Positions 13,769 to 20,224 of a stretch of 26,949 bases of DNA are shown here, piece by piece. The notes beneath the pieces were generated by a model. That model ran no database searches and had not been told where the DNA came from. It worked only from the letters and a program-made list of their open reading frames with translations. The translations under genes were made by a program, and so were the position numbers. Source of the stretch: a virus. Every line of letters starts with the position of its first letter. Within the stretch, counting starts at the first letter, position 1. The stretch covers positions 1-26,949 of the IMG/VR virus record IMGVR_UViG_3300031507_000024; one strand, given 5' to 3'.

Positions 13769-14155
13769 TTACCAGCCCTCGGTCACGACCGCCTTTGAGG
13801 CGGTCGCTTCAGCTTCCCACGGCTTGGGCTTGGCGTCAACCGCAGGCTGCTCCCACGGCGCACCTTCGTGCGCCACGACGTCACCCGCAGGAACCTCTGT
13901 GACGCCGCCCAAGCCCTCGTCAAGCCACTCCTGGGCCTGCGCCCCCACGTCACCCTCCGAGGCGCTCACAGGGGCGCTCACGTCCATCTGAGAGCCAACC
14001 TTGAAGCCCTGCAAGAACAGGTTCAGGTAGACCCCAGCAGCCACGCCGAGAGCGTGGCTGTCAGCGATGGACTCAAGGCCCATCTCCTCGGGCGTTGCCT
14101 TCACCTTCACGTTGCCGTACTGCACGGTCGGAAGGGTGATCTCGATCTCACTCAC
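13769..14155 (-). CDS. Hypothetical protein, 128 aa, beta start and Pro/Ala/Glu tail
   Basis: The GTG overlap with the upstream stop sets the start at 14155; the longer frame is not needed. Residues 1-60 form a small folded part (EIEITLPTVQYGNVKVKATP, then a helix ALGVAAGVYLNLFLQGF). The rest is acidic and Trp/Pro-rich (WEQPAVDAKPKPWEAEA), suggesting a flexible tail like that of SSB proteins. No family assigned. About 47 bases separate it from the next gene. Confidence 0.68.
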   Translation of the reverse strand: MSEIEITLPTVQYGNVKVKATPEEMGLESIADSHALGVAAGVYLNLFLQGFKVGSQMDVSAPVSASEGDVGAQAQEWLDEGLGGVTEVPAGDVVAHEGAPWEQPAVDAKPKPWEAEATASKAVVTEGW

Positions 14156-14370
14156 TTGGTGACCTCTCCCCACGTGTCGAAGCCCTGGCTCCAGAAGTTC
14201 TCCAAGGCCCACTCGTCGAGCGCCTCGCCCTGCTCATTCTCGTCCAGCTCGTCCCACTCCTGGTCGGACATGCCATAATCCTTCAGGTCGATCGTGTCCT
14301 TACCGTCGCACCCAGTGTAGGGCGTCCCGTATCCCATGGTCAGCTTGTAGGTGTAGGTCTCGTCAGCCAT
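14152..14370 (-). CDS. Hypothetical acidic protein, 72 aa
   Basis: ATG overlaps the upstream stop. A beta start (TYTYKLTMGYGTPYTGC) leads to an acidic helical part (DQEWDELDENEQGEALDEWA) and a WSQGFDTWGEV end. Similar short Trp/Glu-rich proteins occur in many actinophages without known function. Confidence 0.68.
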   Translation of the reverse strand: MADETYTYKLTMGYGTPYTGCDGKDTIDLKDYGMSDQEWDELDENEQGEALDEWALENFWSQGFDTWGEVTK

Positions 14371-14501
14371 CAGACTTGCGCTCCACAGCTAGTGCACGGG
14401 TTCTTGACAGTGTCGTTGATGGGGAAGTGATCGGACGGACACTCGGCCTCGCCCTGCACGCCCGACACTTCGGTCGGGCCCTCTTCTAGCTGATCAGCCA
14501 T
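14370..14501 (-). CDS. 43-aa zinc-binding protein
   Basis: Overlaps both neighbours. One Cys and one His in ECPSDHF and a CTSCG near the end form a likely C/H/C/C zinc site; the N-terminal half is acidic and flexible. It is part of a run of three tiny zinc proteins (14370-14786). Function unknown. Confidence 0.6.
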   Translation of the reverse strand: MADQLEEGPTEVSGVQGEAECPSDHFPINDTVKNPCTSCGAQV

Positions 14502-14667
14502 ACAGGTAGGCCTCCTCGTTCGCTGCTTGCTTGTCGTCGTAGGCGCACTCGGTGCACACCCACTCGCCTTCGTCCTCGTCGTAGATCATAGTGCCACCGT
14601 GCTCAAGGCACTCGGCTTCAGCGTACTTGGTGTTCCAGTAGTCGTCGTCTTCACGCGAGCCCATCAT
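14494..14667 (-). CDS. 57-aa zinc-ribbon protein
   Basis: Contains AECLEHGGTMIYDEDEGEWV followed by CTEC, a C/H plus CxxC zinc ribbon of the kind seen in transcription-factor or nucleic-acid-binding ribbons. The start is set by overlap with the upstream stop. It is followed by an acidic helix (AYDDKQAANEEAYLYG). Confidence 0.65.
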   Translation of the reverse strand: MMGSREDDDYWNTKYAEAECLEHGGTMIYDEDEGEWVCTECAYDDKQAANEEAYLYG

Positions 14668-14786
14668 CACTCCCAGAATAGGCCACAGCTGTAGCACTCA
14701 TCGTCGGCTTCGACGTTCCAGTAGCCGCACTCGCACTGCCAGAGTGGGCCAAGATCCTCGTCGTCATCAGTCTCGATGCAGGCCAT
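14667..14786 (-). CDS. 39-aa double-CxxC-type zinc ribbon
   Basis: CECG and CYSCG flank an aromatic turn YWNVEADDE, close to the RanBP2/NZF-like zinc-ribbon pattern W-x-C-x-C-G…N…C-x-x-C-G. The N-terminus is acidic. The ATG overlaps the previous stop and the TGA overlaps the next ATG. Such ribbons often bind RNA or protein; the partner is unknown. Confidence 0.62.
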   Translation of the reverse strand: MACIETDDDEDLGPLWQCECGYWNVEADDECYSCGLFWE

Positions 14787-15001
14787 CAGATGTACGCCTC
14801 CAAGAAGTTGGCCCGCTCCTCCACCCTCATGATTCCATCGGCGTCGCGACGGTTACGGTAGAGGCCAGCTCGCACCTCGCTTACCTCAAGTTCTCCCCAC
14901 CAGTCAGTGTGAGAGAAGTCCCACTCTATCAGGTAGCCATCATCTCGGGCCGCCTGAAGGGCGGCCTGCACTGAGGCTACATGCTCAGAAAGGGTAGCCA
15001 T
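14786..15001 (-). CDS. Hypothetical protein, 71 aa
   Basis: ATG 15001 has AGGAG 8 bases upstream and lies inside the end of the nuclease gene. Helical start (LSEHVASVQAALQAARDDGY), then WDFSHTDWWGELEVSEVRAG. No recognised family. The frame is supported by the ribosome site and overlaps. Confidence 0.66.
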   Translation of the reverse strand: MATLSEHVASVQAALQAARDDGYLIEWDFSHTDWWGELEVSEVRAGLYRNRRDADGIMRVEERANFLEAYI

Positions 15002-15782
15002 CTTCGGTGCTCCTGTCGTAGTACGTGGTTCGCTTGGTGATGCCAGAGTTTACCATGCAGTTGTCCTGCTGGAAGCAGAACTTACAGTTGAACGAGGCCT
15101 TGGCTTCGTAGTGCTTACCCTCGATCCCGTCTACCACAGCTTGATACTTGGCTCCAACCTCAGCAGGGTCTACCTCGGAGAGGTCTACGTACCTGGTGTT
15201 GGCCGAGCCTGGCGCCAGCATGACATACCTACCCCAGACTACTGGGTTAGTGGCGTCCAGCAGTGCTGCGTACGTGATCAGCTGGAAGTTGTCGGGCTTG
15301 GTTGAGCCTGTCTTCCAGTCGAGGATGACAGGGCCCTTGGTCCTGTGCTCACCGATGATGTCGACGAACGCCTTGACGGGAACCGAAAGCCCTGGGAGCC
15401 TGCCTGTGGCCTCGTACTCCACCTCCCATACATCGATGGCCTCAAGCTCTTCGAGAGCCTTAGAGAAGCACTCAGACACCCTCTTGAGGGCCTTCTCCTC
15501 TACGATCGGGTCGGCCTTAGGGCCTCCCGCCAGCCACTTGCTGAGGTCTGGCTCGATCAGCATCTGCTTCTCGATCAGCGGGTAGAAGTAGTCCTCGGCC
15601 TTGATCTCGTCGGCAGGGTAACCGCCTTCGAGGTGAGCCTCGATCATGTCGTGGACTGCACTGCCTATCGGCAGATACCAGGTCTGTAGCTCCTCGGCTT
15701 GCCTGATCTTGCCCAGGTACCAAGATCTCGGACAGGAAGCATACGTCTTGAACTGGGACAGGCTGATGTGAGATAGGGTCAT
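14985..15782 (-). CDS. Cas4/RecB-like PD-(D/E)XK exonuclease
   Basis: 265 residues. An early Cys (SQFKTYASCPRSWYLG, residue about 17) and three more near the C-terminus (NCKFCFQQDNC) make the four-Cys iron-sulfur site of the Cas4/AddB type. Between them are the nuclease elements IGSAVHDMIEAHLEGG (His motif) and VILDWKTGS (the D…DxK core), followed by QLITYAALL. Such phage enzymes process DNA ends in replication or recombination. No cas genes or repeats are nearby, so this is a replication or recombination nuclease and not part of a CRISPR system. It starts just after the WhiB-like gene. Confidence 0.87.
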   Translation of the reverse strand: MTLSHISLSQFKTYASCPRSWYLGKIRQAEELQTWYLPIGSAVHDMIEAHLEGGYPADEIKAEDYFYPLIEKQMLIEPDLSKWLAGGPKADPIVEEKALKRVSECFSKALEELEAIDVWEVEYEATGRLPGLSVPVKAFVDIIGEHRTKGPVILDWKTGSTKPDNFQLITYAALLDATNPVVWGRYVMLAPGSANTRYVDLSEVDPAEVGAKYQAVVDGIEGKHYEAKASFNCKFCFQQDNCMVNSGITKRTTYYDRSTEDGYPF

Positions 15783-15789
15783 ACCCCTA

Positions 15790-16278
15790 TCATACAGCCT
15801 TGGGGTGACGGTTGCGCCGCCTTGGCGGACGCACCCTGTTGGCCTCGGCTATCTGCTTGCACGTAGCGCAGTAGACCTTGCCACTGCCTCGCTTGGCCCA
15901 CCTGTCATGACCCTTCTGGCACTCCTTGCCACGGGTGAATGTCTGCACTGGCTTGCCATGAGAGCCACCACCTGTGACCCTGAACAGCCCCTCCGGGGGC
16001 TGTCCACCACGGGTAGTCCACTTCCTGTCATCCTCGTTGGAGTTGACCAGGCAAGACCTCTTCACGGGGCAGCCGTTGCAAACCTTGAGTCCCTTAGCTA
16101 TATGATCATGTTGTTCATCAGGAGCTTCGCTCCCCGGAACCATCAGATCATCAGAGAGTTCGAACCACTCGGCGGGGAGGGATTGGCACAAGGCCTCGTC
16201 TCTCCACTCCTCATACGGTACAGCAGCCCCCCGAAGGGGCTGCCTATACATAGCTATCTGTGGCCCGTTGTAGCTCAT
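15790..16278 (-). CDS. whiB-like: WhiB-like iron-sulfur transcription regulator with an extra zinc tail
   Basis: ATG 16278 has GGAG 5 bases upstream; a longer frame to 16374 lacks this. Cys31, Cys67, Cys70 and Cys76 give the WhiB pattern C…C-x2-C-x5-C, within DEALCQSLPAEWFE and GLKVCNGCPVKRSCL. WTTRGGQPPEGLF is the altered W…GG turn. WhiB proteins bind a 4Fe-4S cluster and usually contact the primary sigma factor; phage copies can down-regulate host genes. After residue about 110 there is an added module with CQKGHDRW and CATC, then an Arg-rich end, which could bind DNA. It is preceded by a long hairpin-rich leader. Confidence 0.88.
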   Translation of the reverse strand: MSYNGPQIAMYRQPLRGAAVPYEEWRDEALCQSLPAEWFELSDDLMVPGSEAPDEQHDHIAKGLKVCNGCPVKRSCLVNSNEDDRKWTTRGGQPPEGLFRVTGGGSHGKPVQTFTRGKECQKGHDRWAKRGSGKVYCATCKQIAEANRVRPPRRRNRHPKAV

Positions 16279-16607
16279 GTCTACTCCGGAGCCTTCGCTG
16301 TCTCTCATTTCCTCCCCGCTCCAGGCGACCCCCATGGGTCGCCCTGTGTGGTCACCTATGATCATGCGAAGCACGATCCTAGCTAGCTACTCAGGCTAAC
16401 TGTAGGCGCCCCCATGGGCGCCTCTAGTAGGCTACTTCACTTACTAGTTACTCTTTAATGCGCATCCAGGCGCATCAGGAACGCCCGCCCTTAGGGGCGT
16501 TCGTTCAATCGCAATGTTGCGCTAGAAACTAACAAGCCTTAGTATAAGCGCAGCCTCGGTAACCTCGTCAGCCTTGCCGTGTCCTAGCCGTGTGACCTGA
16601 GCCACAC
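16279..16607 (-). promoter_or_regulatory. Hairpin-rich leader of the WhiB-like gene
   Basis: No gene is supported here. Read towards the WhiB-like gene it holds three strong hairpins: 16479-16502 (GAACGCCC/GGGCGTTC), 16404-16423 (8-bp AGGCGCCC stem) and 16324-16343 (8-bp GGCGACCC stem). It also has several CTAG tetramers and a TATACT hexamer near 16538-16543 that could be a -10 box. None of the stems is followed by a T-run. The layout suggests a structured 5' leader that may control transcription or stability. Confidence 0.55.
16393..16430 (-). repeat. Copy of a hairpin element shared with the terminase leader
   Basis: On the minus strand CTACTAGAGG, an 8-bp stem and CCTACAGTTAGCCT occur in this order. 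The plus-strand copy at 25999-26038 has the same 10-base left flank and a right flank differing at one base, while the stem sequence itself differs. Conserved flanks with a changed stem point to selection on the element rather than chance. Confidence 0.65.
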
Positions 16608-16865
16608 TCACCTTACGACCACCGACTTGATGGCCTTGCGGTTGTTGATCACCGAGTAGTCAACGAAGTCCTTCTTGTCTGCATAGCCTCTCGCGTCAGG
16701 CAGCGTTGAGCGCTGCCCCTCAGAAGCCACAGCTGCCATCCTAAGAGCCTTGCAGGCCTCGTGCGACCACTTTCCCAACCACTTGGAGATAGCGTCTCCA
16801 CGGTGCCATGGAAGGCCGCACAGGGGGCAAGGCGCCTCAGGTCTACTGTCGTAGTGCGACTTCAT
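16608..16865 (-). CDS. Small zinc-finger protein, 85 aa
   Basis: ATG has AGAGAGG 5 bases upstream. CPLCGLPWHRGD near the start, then KWSHEACK, gives a C-x2-C…H…C or similar site as in treble-clef fingers. The rest is helical and ends basic (NNRKAIKSVVVR). Such proteins are common in phages; the function is unknown. An 18-bp palindrome sits in its promoter region. Confidence 0.7.
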   Translation of the reverse strand: MKSHYDSRPEAPCPLCGLPWHRGDAISKWLGKWSHEACKALRMAAVASEGQRSTLPDARGYADKKDFVDYSVINNRKAIKSVVVR

Positions 16866-16893
16866 CGGTTCCTCTCTGGAAATTTTTCATAGT

Positions 16894-16911
16894 ATGTGAC
16901 GTACGTCACAT
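16894..16911. promoter_or_regulatory. Perfect 18-bp palindrome (probable operator)
   Basis: ATGTGACGTACGTCACAT is an exact inverted repeat. It covers the last base of the ribbon-helix-helix gene stop and lies 28 bases before the zinc-finger gene, next to a TACTAT hexamer that may be a -10 box. The position fits a repressor site, possibly for the RHH protein encoded just upstream. Confidence 0.7.
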
Positions 16912-17192
16912 CAGAAGGGGATGGGACCGCAGTCCCCAGGTGCGTGGTATGTCTTCTCGCAGTCCGGATCGTGTACTACCTTCTGTCGCGCTGCCACCTG
17001 ATCCCTTATGGCGTTGGCCTGAGCGGCCACGCTCTGCTGCACCACGAAGGACACGTTGCTGATGTCATATGATGCCATGACCAGGTTCAGGTCTTGTGCG
17101 AACTGCTGCGTCATGTGCACCGTGATGCGTGTCTTATCACGCATGTCAGGGCGAGGCGCCTTGGCGCCGACCCCGGCTGGGCGGTCACCCAT
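16911..17192 (-). CDS. Ribbon-helix-helix-type DNA-binding protein, 93 aa
   Basis: After a basic start (MGDRPAGVGAKAPRPDMRDK) the core TRITVHMTQQFAQDLNLVMA, followed by YDISNVSFVVQQSVAAQANA, matches the strand-helix-helix layout of Arc/MetJ/CopG proteins. The tail has two cysteines (DPDCEKTYHAPGDCG). RHH proteins bind short palindromes as dimers and often control their own region. The gene is divergent from the metallophosphoesterase gene and is followed by an 18-bp palindrome. GAAAGGATC precedes the ATG. Confidence 0.7.
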   Translation of the reverse strand: MGDRPAGVGAKAPRPDMRDKTRITVHMTQQFAQDLNLVMASYDISNVSFVVQQSVAAQANAIRDQVAARQKVVHDPDCEKTYHAPGDCGPIPF

Positions 17193-17224
17193 GATGTGAT
17201 CCTTTCATGTGGTAGTATGGGGGT
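17193..17224. promoter_or_regulatory. Short divergent promoter region
   Basis: Only 32 bases separate the RHH gene (minus) from the metallophosphoesterase gene (plus). A TAGTAT hexamer at about 17212-17217 could be a -10 box for the plus genes, leaving a leader of under 10 bases. That would mean a nearly leaderless message or a promoter whose -35 lies inside the RHH gene. No clear -35 is visible. Confidence 0.4.
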
Positions 17225-17995
17225 ATGGCCAAAACTCGCTCAACACTCATTTTGCCCGATGTGCAGTACCCATACCATGACCATGTGGTACTCGATAAGA
17301 TACTGCACATCGCTCGCACATACCAGCCTGATCAGATCATACAGATCGGGGATGGTATCGACTTCCCTCAGGTCAGTCAGTGGTCCAAGGGTACGGCAGG
17401 CGAGTACGCAGACACCCTACAGGAGCACATAGACGGCTACCGGCAAGAGGTACTGGTGCCGCTCCGTGAAGCTGCGCCAGAGGCGCGCATCACCTGGATC
17501 GAGGGTAACCATGATCTTCGACTGCGGGAGTTCGTTCGTAAATACGCTGCGCCACTGACCAACCTCCGGGCGCTTGAGGTAGAGTCCCTTTTCGCCCTGG
17601 AGAATCTCGACATCAGCTATGAACGTGGTCCGCTCCGTGTAGCCACCAATACGCTGGTAGTACACGGTCACGAAGCTGGCGGGTACTGCGCCAGCGCCAG
17701 CGCCTGGGATGCCAAGTTCACGAAGCGGTACGGTAGCGATAAGAACTTCGTGTTCGGTCATACGCACCAGCCTTTCCTGATCACCCGAGCGTTCGGTTAC
17801 TCGGGACGTGTGTCACCCAGGTTCACGATGAACGCGGGAAGTGTGATGGATCCCGTGGCTGCTACGTACGTGAAGGACGGAGCCGTATCCTGGCAACAGT
17901 CATTCGCATGGCTGGAGGACGACGGGAAGCGTGTGTGGCCTGAGTTGGTCACGCTGGTAGACCGGCTGGGTTACTTCAAGGGGGAGCGAATCTGA
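17225..17995 (+). CDS. Metallophosphoesterase (calcineurin-like)
   Basis: 256 residues with all five metal-binding motifs in order: PDVQYPYHD (D12), IGDG (D43), GNHD (94-97), VHGHE (147-150) and GHTH (178-181). Such enzymes use two metal ions to cleave phosphoesters in nucleotides, nucleic acids or signal molecules; the substrate cannot be read from sequence. ATG 17225 follows GGGGGT. The stop overlaps the next ATG (TGATG), so it forms an operon with the sigma-like gene. Both face opposite to their neighbours, so they are expressed separately. Confidence 0.88.
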   Translation: MAKTRSTLILPDVQYPYHDHVVLDKILHIARTYQPDQIIQIGDGIDFPQVSQWSKGTAGEYADTLQEHIDGYRQEVLVPLREAAPEARITWIEGNHDLRLREFVRKYAAPLTNLRALEVESLFALENLDISYERGPLRVATNTLVVHGHEAGGYCASASAWDAKFTKRYGSDKNFVFGHTHQPFLITRAFGYSGRVSPRFTMNAGSVMDPVAATYVKDGAVSWQQSFAWLEDDGKRVWPELVTLVDRLGYFKGERI

Positions 17996-18702
17996 TGCTC
18001 GACTACGAACTGCTGACGCCCACTGTCGACCGAGCAGCAGGCATCGCTACGTCCAACTTCCCTGCACACCACGACATCTCCGACGTGAAGCAGGAGATTT
18101 GGGTGTGGATCATGAGTAACAAGCCCACGGTCACCAGAGTCCTCAGCGAAGGTGAAGGCTACGAGGCTAAGCTCATGAGCCTGTTGGTCCGAGCTGCGAA
18201 CACATACCTCAAGACAGAGGACGCGCAGGTCTACGGATACGCCGAGGAGGACAGGTTTGATTACTCGGTCGACATGATCAAGAAGATCCTGGAAGTCGTC
18301 TTCAGGTACGAGGACTGGCAGTCGTTCGCCATGAGCCAGGACACCCAGCCTAGAGCTAAGAGTGATCCCTCGCTGGGCGGTAACAACCTTGCCTCGTACG
18401 CCGACGTCAAGTCGGCGGTGGAGAAGCTTCCAGAAGACTATTACAACCTGATCGTGTGGCGCTACAAGTACAGCCTTACGTTCACTCAGATCGGTGCCGA
18501 GACCGGCACCACCAAGCAATCCGTCCAGGAACGCCACAACAGGGCCGTGAAGGCCATACAGACACTGCTTGGACAGCAGTCCCTCAGTGAGCTTCGCAAC
18601 GGCTACGACGGGCGTACAGCGGATGCTGTGACCCGAGGGCGGGTGGGCGGTATGACCTCCGGCAACGCCCAGTACATCATAGAGCGCGACTACGAGGGGT
18701 GA
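17995..18702 (+). CDS. Sigma-70-family-like protein
   Basis: 235 residues. The C-terminal part (about 138-195) has the region 4 pattern VKSAVEKLPEDYYNLIVWRY, then SLTFTQIGAETGTTKQSVQE with a helix-turn-helix, then RHNRAVKAIQTLLG. The N-terminal part (ISDVKQEIWVWIM…) resembles a weak region 2. It may be a phage sigma factor for middle or late promoters, or an anti-host variant of ECF type. The last 40 residues (DGRTADAVTRGRVGGMTSGN) are an added flexible tail. A terminator lies about 65 bases after the stop. Confidence 0.78.
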   Translation: MLDYELLTPTVDRAAGIATSNFPAHHDISDVKQEIWVWIMSNKPTVTRVLSEGEGYEAKLMSLLVRAANTYLKTEDAQVYGYAEEDRFDYSVDMIKKILEVVFRYEDWQSFAMSQDTQPRAKSDPSLGGNNLASYADVKSAVEKLPEDYYNLIVWRYKYSLTFTQIGAETGTTKQSVQERHNRAVKAIQTLLGQQSLSELRNGYDGRTADAVTRGRVGGMTSGNAQYIIERDYEG

Positions 18703-18708
18703 TCTGAG

Positions 18709-18762
18709 TGGGCGAGAGGGGAGTCGAACCCCTTGAGAGCTGATCCGGTATCAGCCTCACCC
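18709..18762 (-). ncRNA. D-arm-less tRNA-like element (TLS-2)
   Basis: The minus strand gives a 7-bp acceptor stem GGGTGAG/CTCGCCC with no spacer, a 17-base arm (stem GCTGA/TCAGC, loop TACCGGA), 5 bases, a T-arm of 5 bp with loop TTCGACT, the acceptor 3' strand and a following A. Its 53 paired-core bases match a tRNA with exactly the D region removed. Position 33 is A and not U, so normal decoding is unlikely. CCA is not encoded. It lies after the last minus gene and opposite the end of the sigma-like operon. Confidence 0.7.
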
Positions 18763-18767
18763 TTGGG

Positions 18768-18794
18768 ACCCCAGCCTTCCGGCTGGGGTTTCTT
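18768..18794 (+). terminator. Intrinsic terminator after the sigma-like gene
   Basis: A 9-bp stem ACCCCAGCC/GGCTGGGGT with TTCC loop is followed by TTCTT on the plus strand. It also lies just beyond the end of the minus operon, so it may act in both directions. The tRNA-like element TLS-2 is between it and the sigma-like gene. Confidence 0.75.
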
Positions 18795-18798
18795 GCTG

Positions 18799-18969
18799 TC
18801 ACTCCTCTCCGGACCATTCCCGGAGCGCTTCGTCTGCGTCCACTTCCTCGCCCACCATATACTCGATGGCGTCCTGAAGTCGGTGCGCACGGTCGTACCA
18901 GTGGACGGCTACGCCCGTGGCACCGGCAAGCAGGAGTCCGCTCACGAAGGAGAGAGTGCTGGGCTTCAC
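18799..18969 (-). CDS. Single-pass membrane protein, 56 aa
   Basis: GTG 18969 overlaps the upstream stop (GTGA). A helix LSFVSGLLLAGATGVAVHWY (about residues 6-25) is followed by an acidic cytosolic or exposed part ending DADEALREWSGEE. It is the last protein gene of the right minus operon. It and the next two small genes are chained by overlaps. Function unknown; a membrane modulator or immunity role is possible. Confidence 0.65.
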   Translation of the reverse strand: MKPSTLSFVSGLLLAGATGVAVHWYDRAHRLQDAIEYMVGEEVDADEALREWSGEE

Positions 18970-19088
18970 CGGCCTCGGCCTCCAGCCGAGCCGGACAGCC
19001 AGACGATGACAGCGCCCACCACCAGCGCACCACCTACGCCCTTGCCTACCATCTGCTGCGCCATGACGATGTGCTGCGCGAGGATCAC
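18966..19088 (-). CDS. Small membrane protein, 40 aa
   Basis: GTG overlaps the upstream stop and the TGA overlaps the next GTG. A Gly/Val-rich helix VGGALVVGAVIVWLSG spans about residues 18-33, with a basic C-terminus (AGGRGR). Too short for homology. The coupling supports translation. Confidence 0.58.
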   Translation of the reverse strand: MILAQHIVMAQQMVGKGVGGALVVGAVIVWLSGSAGGRGR

Positions 19089-19252
19089 AGCGACTCCACG
19101 TGCTTGGCGGGGAAGACGTGAATCTCATCCTCGTCGTCCATCACGATGACCATCTCGCGCCCGTCTGGAGTGACAGGCAAGGCCACCACCCTGGCTACGA
19201 AGTCCCCATAGCCAGGGGCTCCGGAGATCTTCACTCGCGTTCCAACGTTCAC
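19085..19252 (-). CDS. Small beta-barrel protein, 55 aa
   Basis: GTG 19252 lies 7 bases after AAGGAGG and overlaps the previous stop; the in-frame GTG 19255 is closer and less likely. The sequence VGTRVKISGAPGYGDFVARV, then REMVIVMDDEDEIHVFPAKH, looks like a KOW/SH3-like barrel of the kind found in many phages. Ligand unknown. Confidence 0.68.
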   Translation of the reverse strand: MNVGTRVKISGAPGYGDFVARVVALPVTPDGREMVIVMDDEDEIHVFPAKHVESL

Positions 19253-19821
19253 CACTTTGCCTCCTTGTGGTAGTACTGCCCAAGATTCCGGTTGGAATCC
19301 ACTTGCAGCACTCCAGACTTCAGGTCTCGCATGAGTACGCACTGCGGGCCGACTGCGACAACCTCGAAGGTGGCTATCCTTTGCCTCAGCGAGGCCTTGT
19401 CCCCCACCTTCCAGTCAGGGTTGTCCCAGGCTTCGGCGATCTCCGCGTCGGTCATCTCGACCATCCTGCCTTTGCCTTCGATGACCACACGCCTCTTGGG
19501 GCGGTACTCCTCGCAGTACGCCCACAGCGGGGGAGATGTGGGGCCGTACCATCCGTACGAAGAAGTCTCGTGGACGACCCACGCTTCTCCCCGCTCATCG
19601 TCAAGCCAGGCGATATACCTGGTCTTTCCGTCCACCGGTGACTTGATCAGCATGCCCGCCCTCAAGGGCGTGGCAGGCTTCTTGACTGCGCTCAGTAGCA
19701 TGTCCAGGTACCCATCCACGATCTCGGCAGCGATCTCCTCAAGAGATCGCCCTTCGTTGCGCTCGGCATCCAGGAACTTGGCTACGGCATCGATCTGCTG
19801 CTTACGCGTCGGGAGTGACAA
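19249..19821 (-). CDS. Hypothetical protein, 190 aa
   Basis: Helical N-terminus (QQIDAVAKFLDAERNEGRSL, then IAAEIVDGYLDMLLS). A beta region follows, with LIKSPVDGKTRYIAWLDDE and a Trp/Tyr-rich loop (SSYGWYGPTSPPLWAYCEEY), and a second helix-strand part. Two SH3-like repeats are possible (GMLIKSPVDGKTRYI and VGDKASLRQRIATFEVV). No family named. It overlaps both neighbours and is the largest product of this section. Confidence 0.72.
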   Translation of the reverse strand: MSLPTRKQQIDAVAKFLDAERNEGRSLEEIAAEIVDGYLDMLLSAVKKPATPLRAGMLIKSPVDGKTRYIAWLDDERGEAWVVHETSSYGWYGPTSPPLWAYCEEYRPKRRVVIEGKGRMVEMTDAEIAEAWDNPDWKVGDKASLRQRIATFEVVAVGPQCVLMRDLKSGVLQVDSNRNLGQYYHKEAKW

Positions 19822-20038
19822 ACCCTACCACCTCCTTGCTGACCTTGTAGCCGATCACGGACTCGATGGAAACCCGGTAGACGTAGGCGGGCTGGTCGGT
19901 CGCCTTCGTGTGATCCTTGGCAATCGACTTGGCGTCCCGCTCAGGATCGGGCCCACTGAGGCACGTCTCGATGATATTGCCGGGCTCAAGGGCGTACGTC
20001 TTGTTACTCGTCGTGCTGGCCGCGTATCCGATACGCAT
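19802..20038 (-). CDS. Hypothetical protein, 78 aa
   Basis: ATG 20038 follows GAGGAGT. A mainly beta protein (GNIIETCLSGPDPERDAKSI, a turn, then AYVYRVSIESVIGYKV). The last part overlaps the next gene by 20 bases. No family recognised. Its leader contains the 98-base structured element at 20076-20173. Confidence 0.7.
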   Translation of the reverse strand: MRIGYAASTTSNKTYALEPGNIIETCLSGPDPERDAKSIAKDHTKATDQPAYVYRVSIESVIGYKVSKEVVGFVTPDA

Positions 20039-20075
20039 GTGTTACTCCTCGCTAGATCCGATGCTGCGGACAGGC

Positions 20076-20173
20076 CAGCACAGAGTGAACAACCACCATC
20101 CGGGTGACAAGCCCTTAGTCCCTTATCCAGGGCACTGGTGGGAGCCTACTTATATTTCGGCAACTCTGTGCTG
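20076..20173 (-). ncRNA. 98-base structured leader element closed by an 11-bp stem
   Basis: Bases 20076-20086 and 20163-20173 pair perfectly (CAGCACAGAGT with its complement). Inside, a CCACC/GGTGG helix encloses a GCCCT/AGGGC helix, and an unpaired A/T-rich stretch lies near 20140-20160. A separate hairpin (GAACGGCGC/GCGCCGTTC, 20188-20207) is next to it. The form recalls a riboswitch or a structured 5' leader, but no known class is recognised. Confidence 0.5.
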
Positions 20174-20224
20174 ACTTGACCGCCCAGGAACGGCGCTAGG
20201 CGCCGTTCCGTGGACAGGATCATG

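Noticed and set aside
14985-15782. CRISPR-associated Cas4
   Set aside because: Cas4-like motifs are present, but no repeats or other cas genes occur. Phage replication genes commonly include this nuclease family.
15978-16245. GC-rich hairpins within the WhiB-like gene
   Set aside because: They lie inside coding sequence with clear WhiB cysteines and have no T-runs; likely by-products of codon choice.
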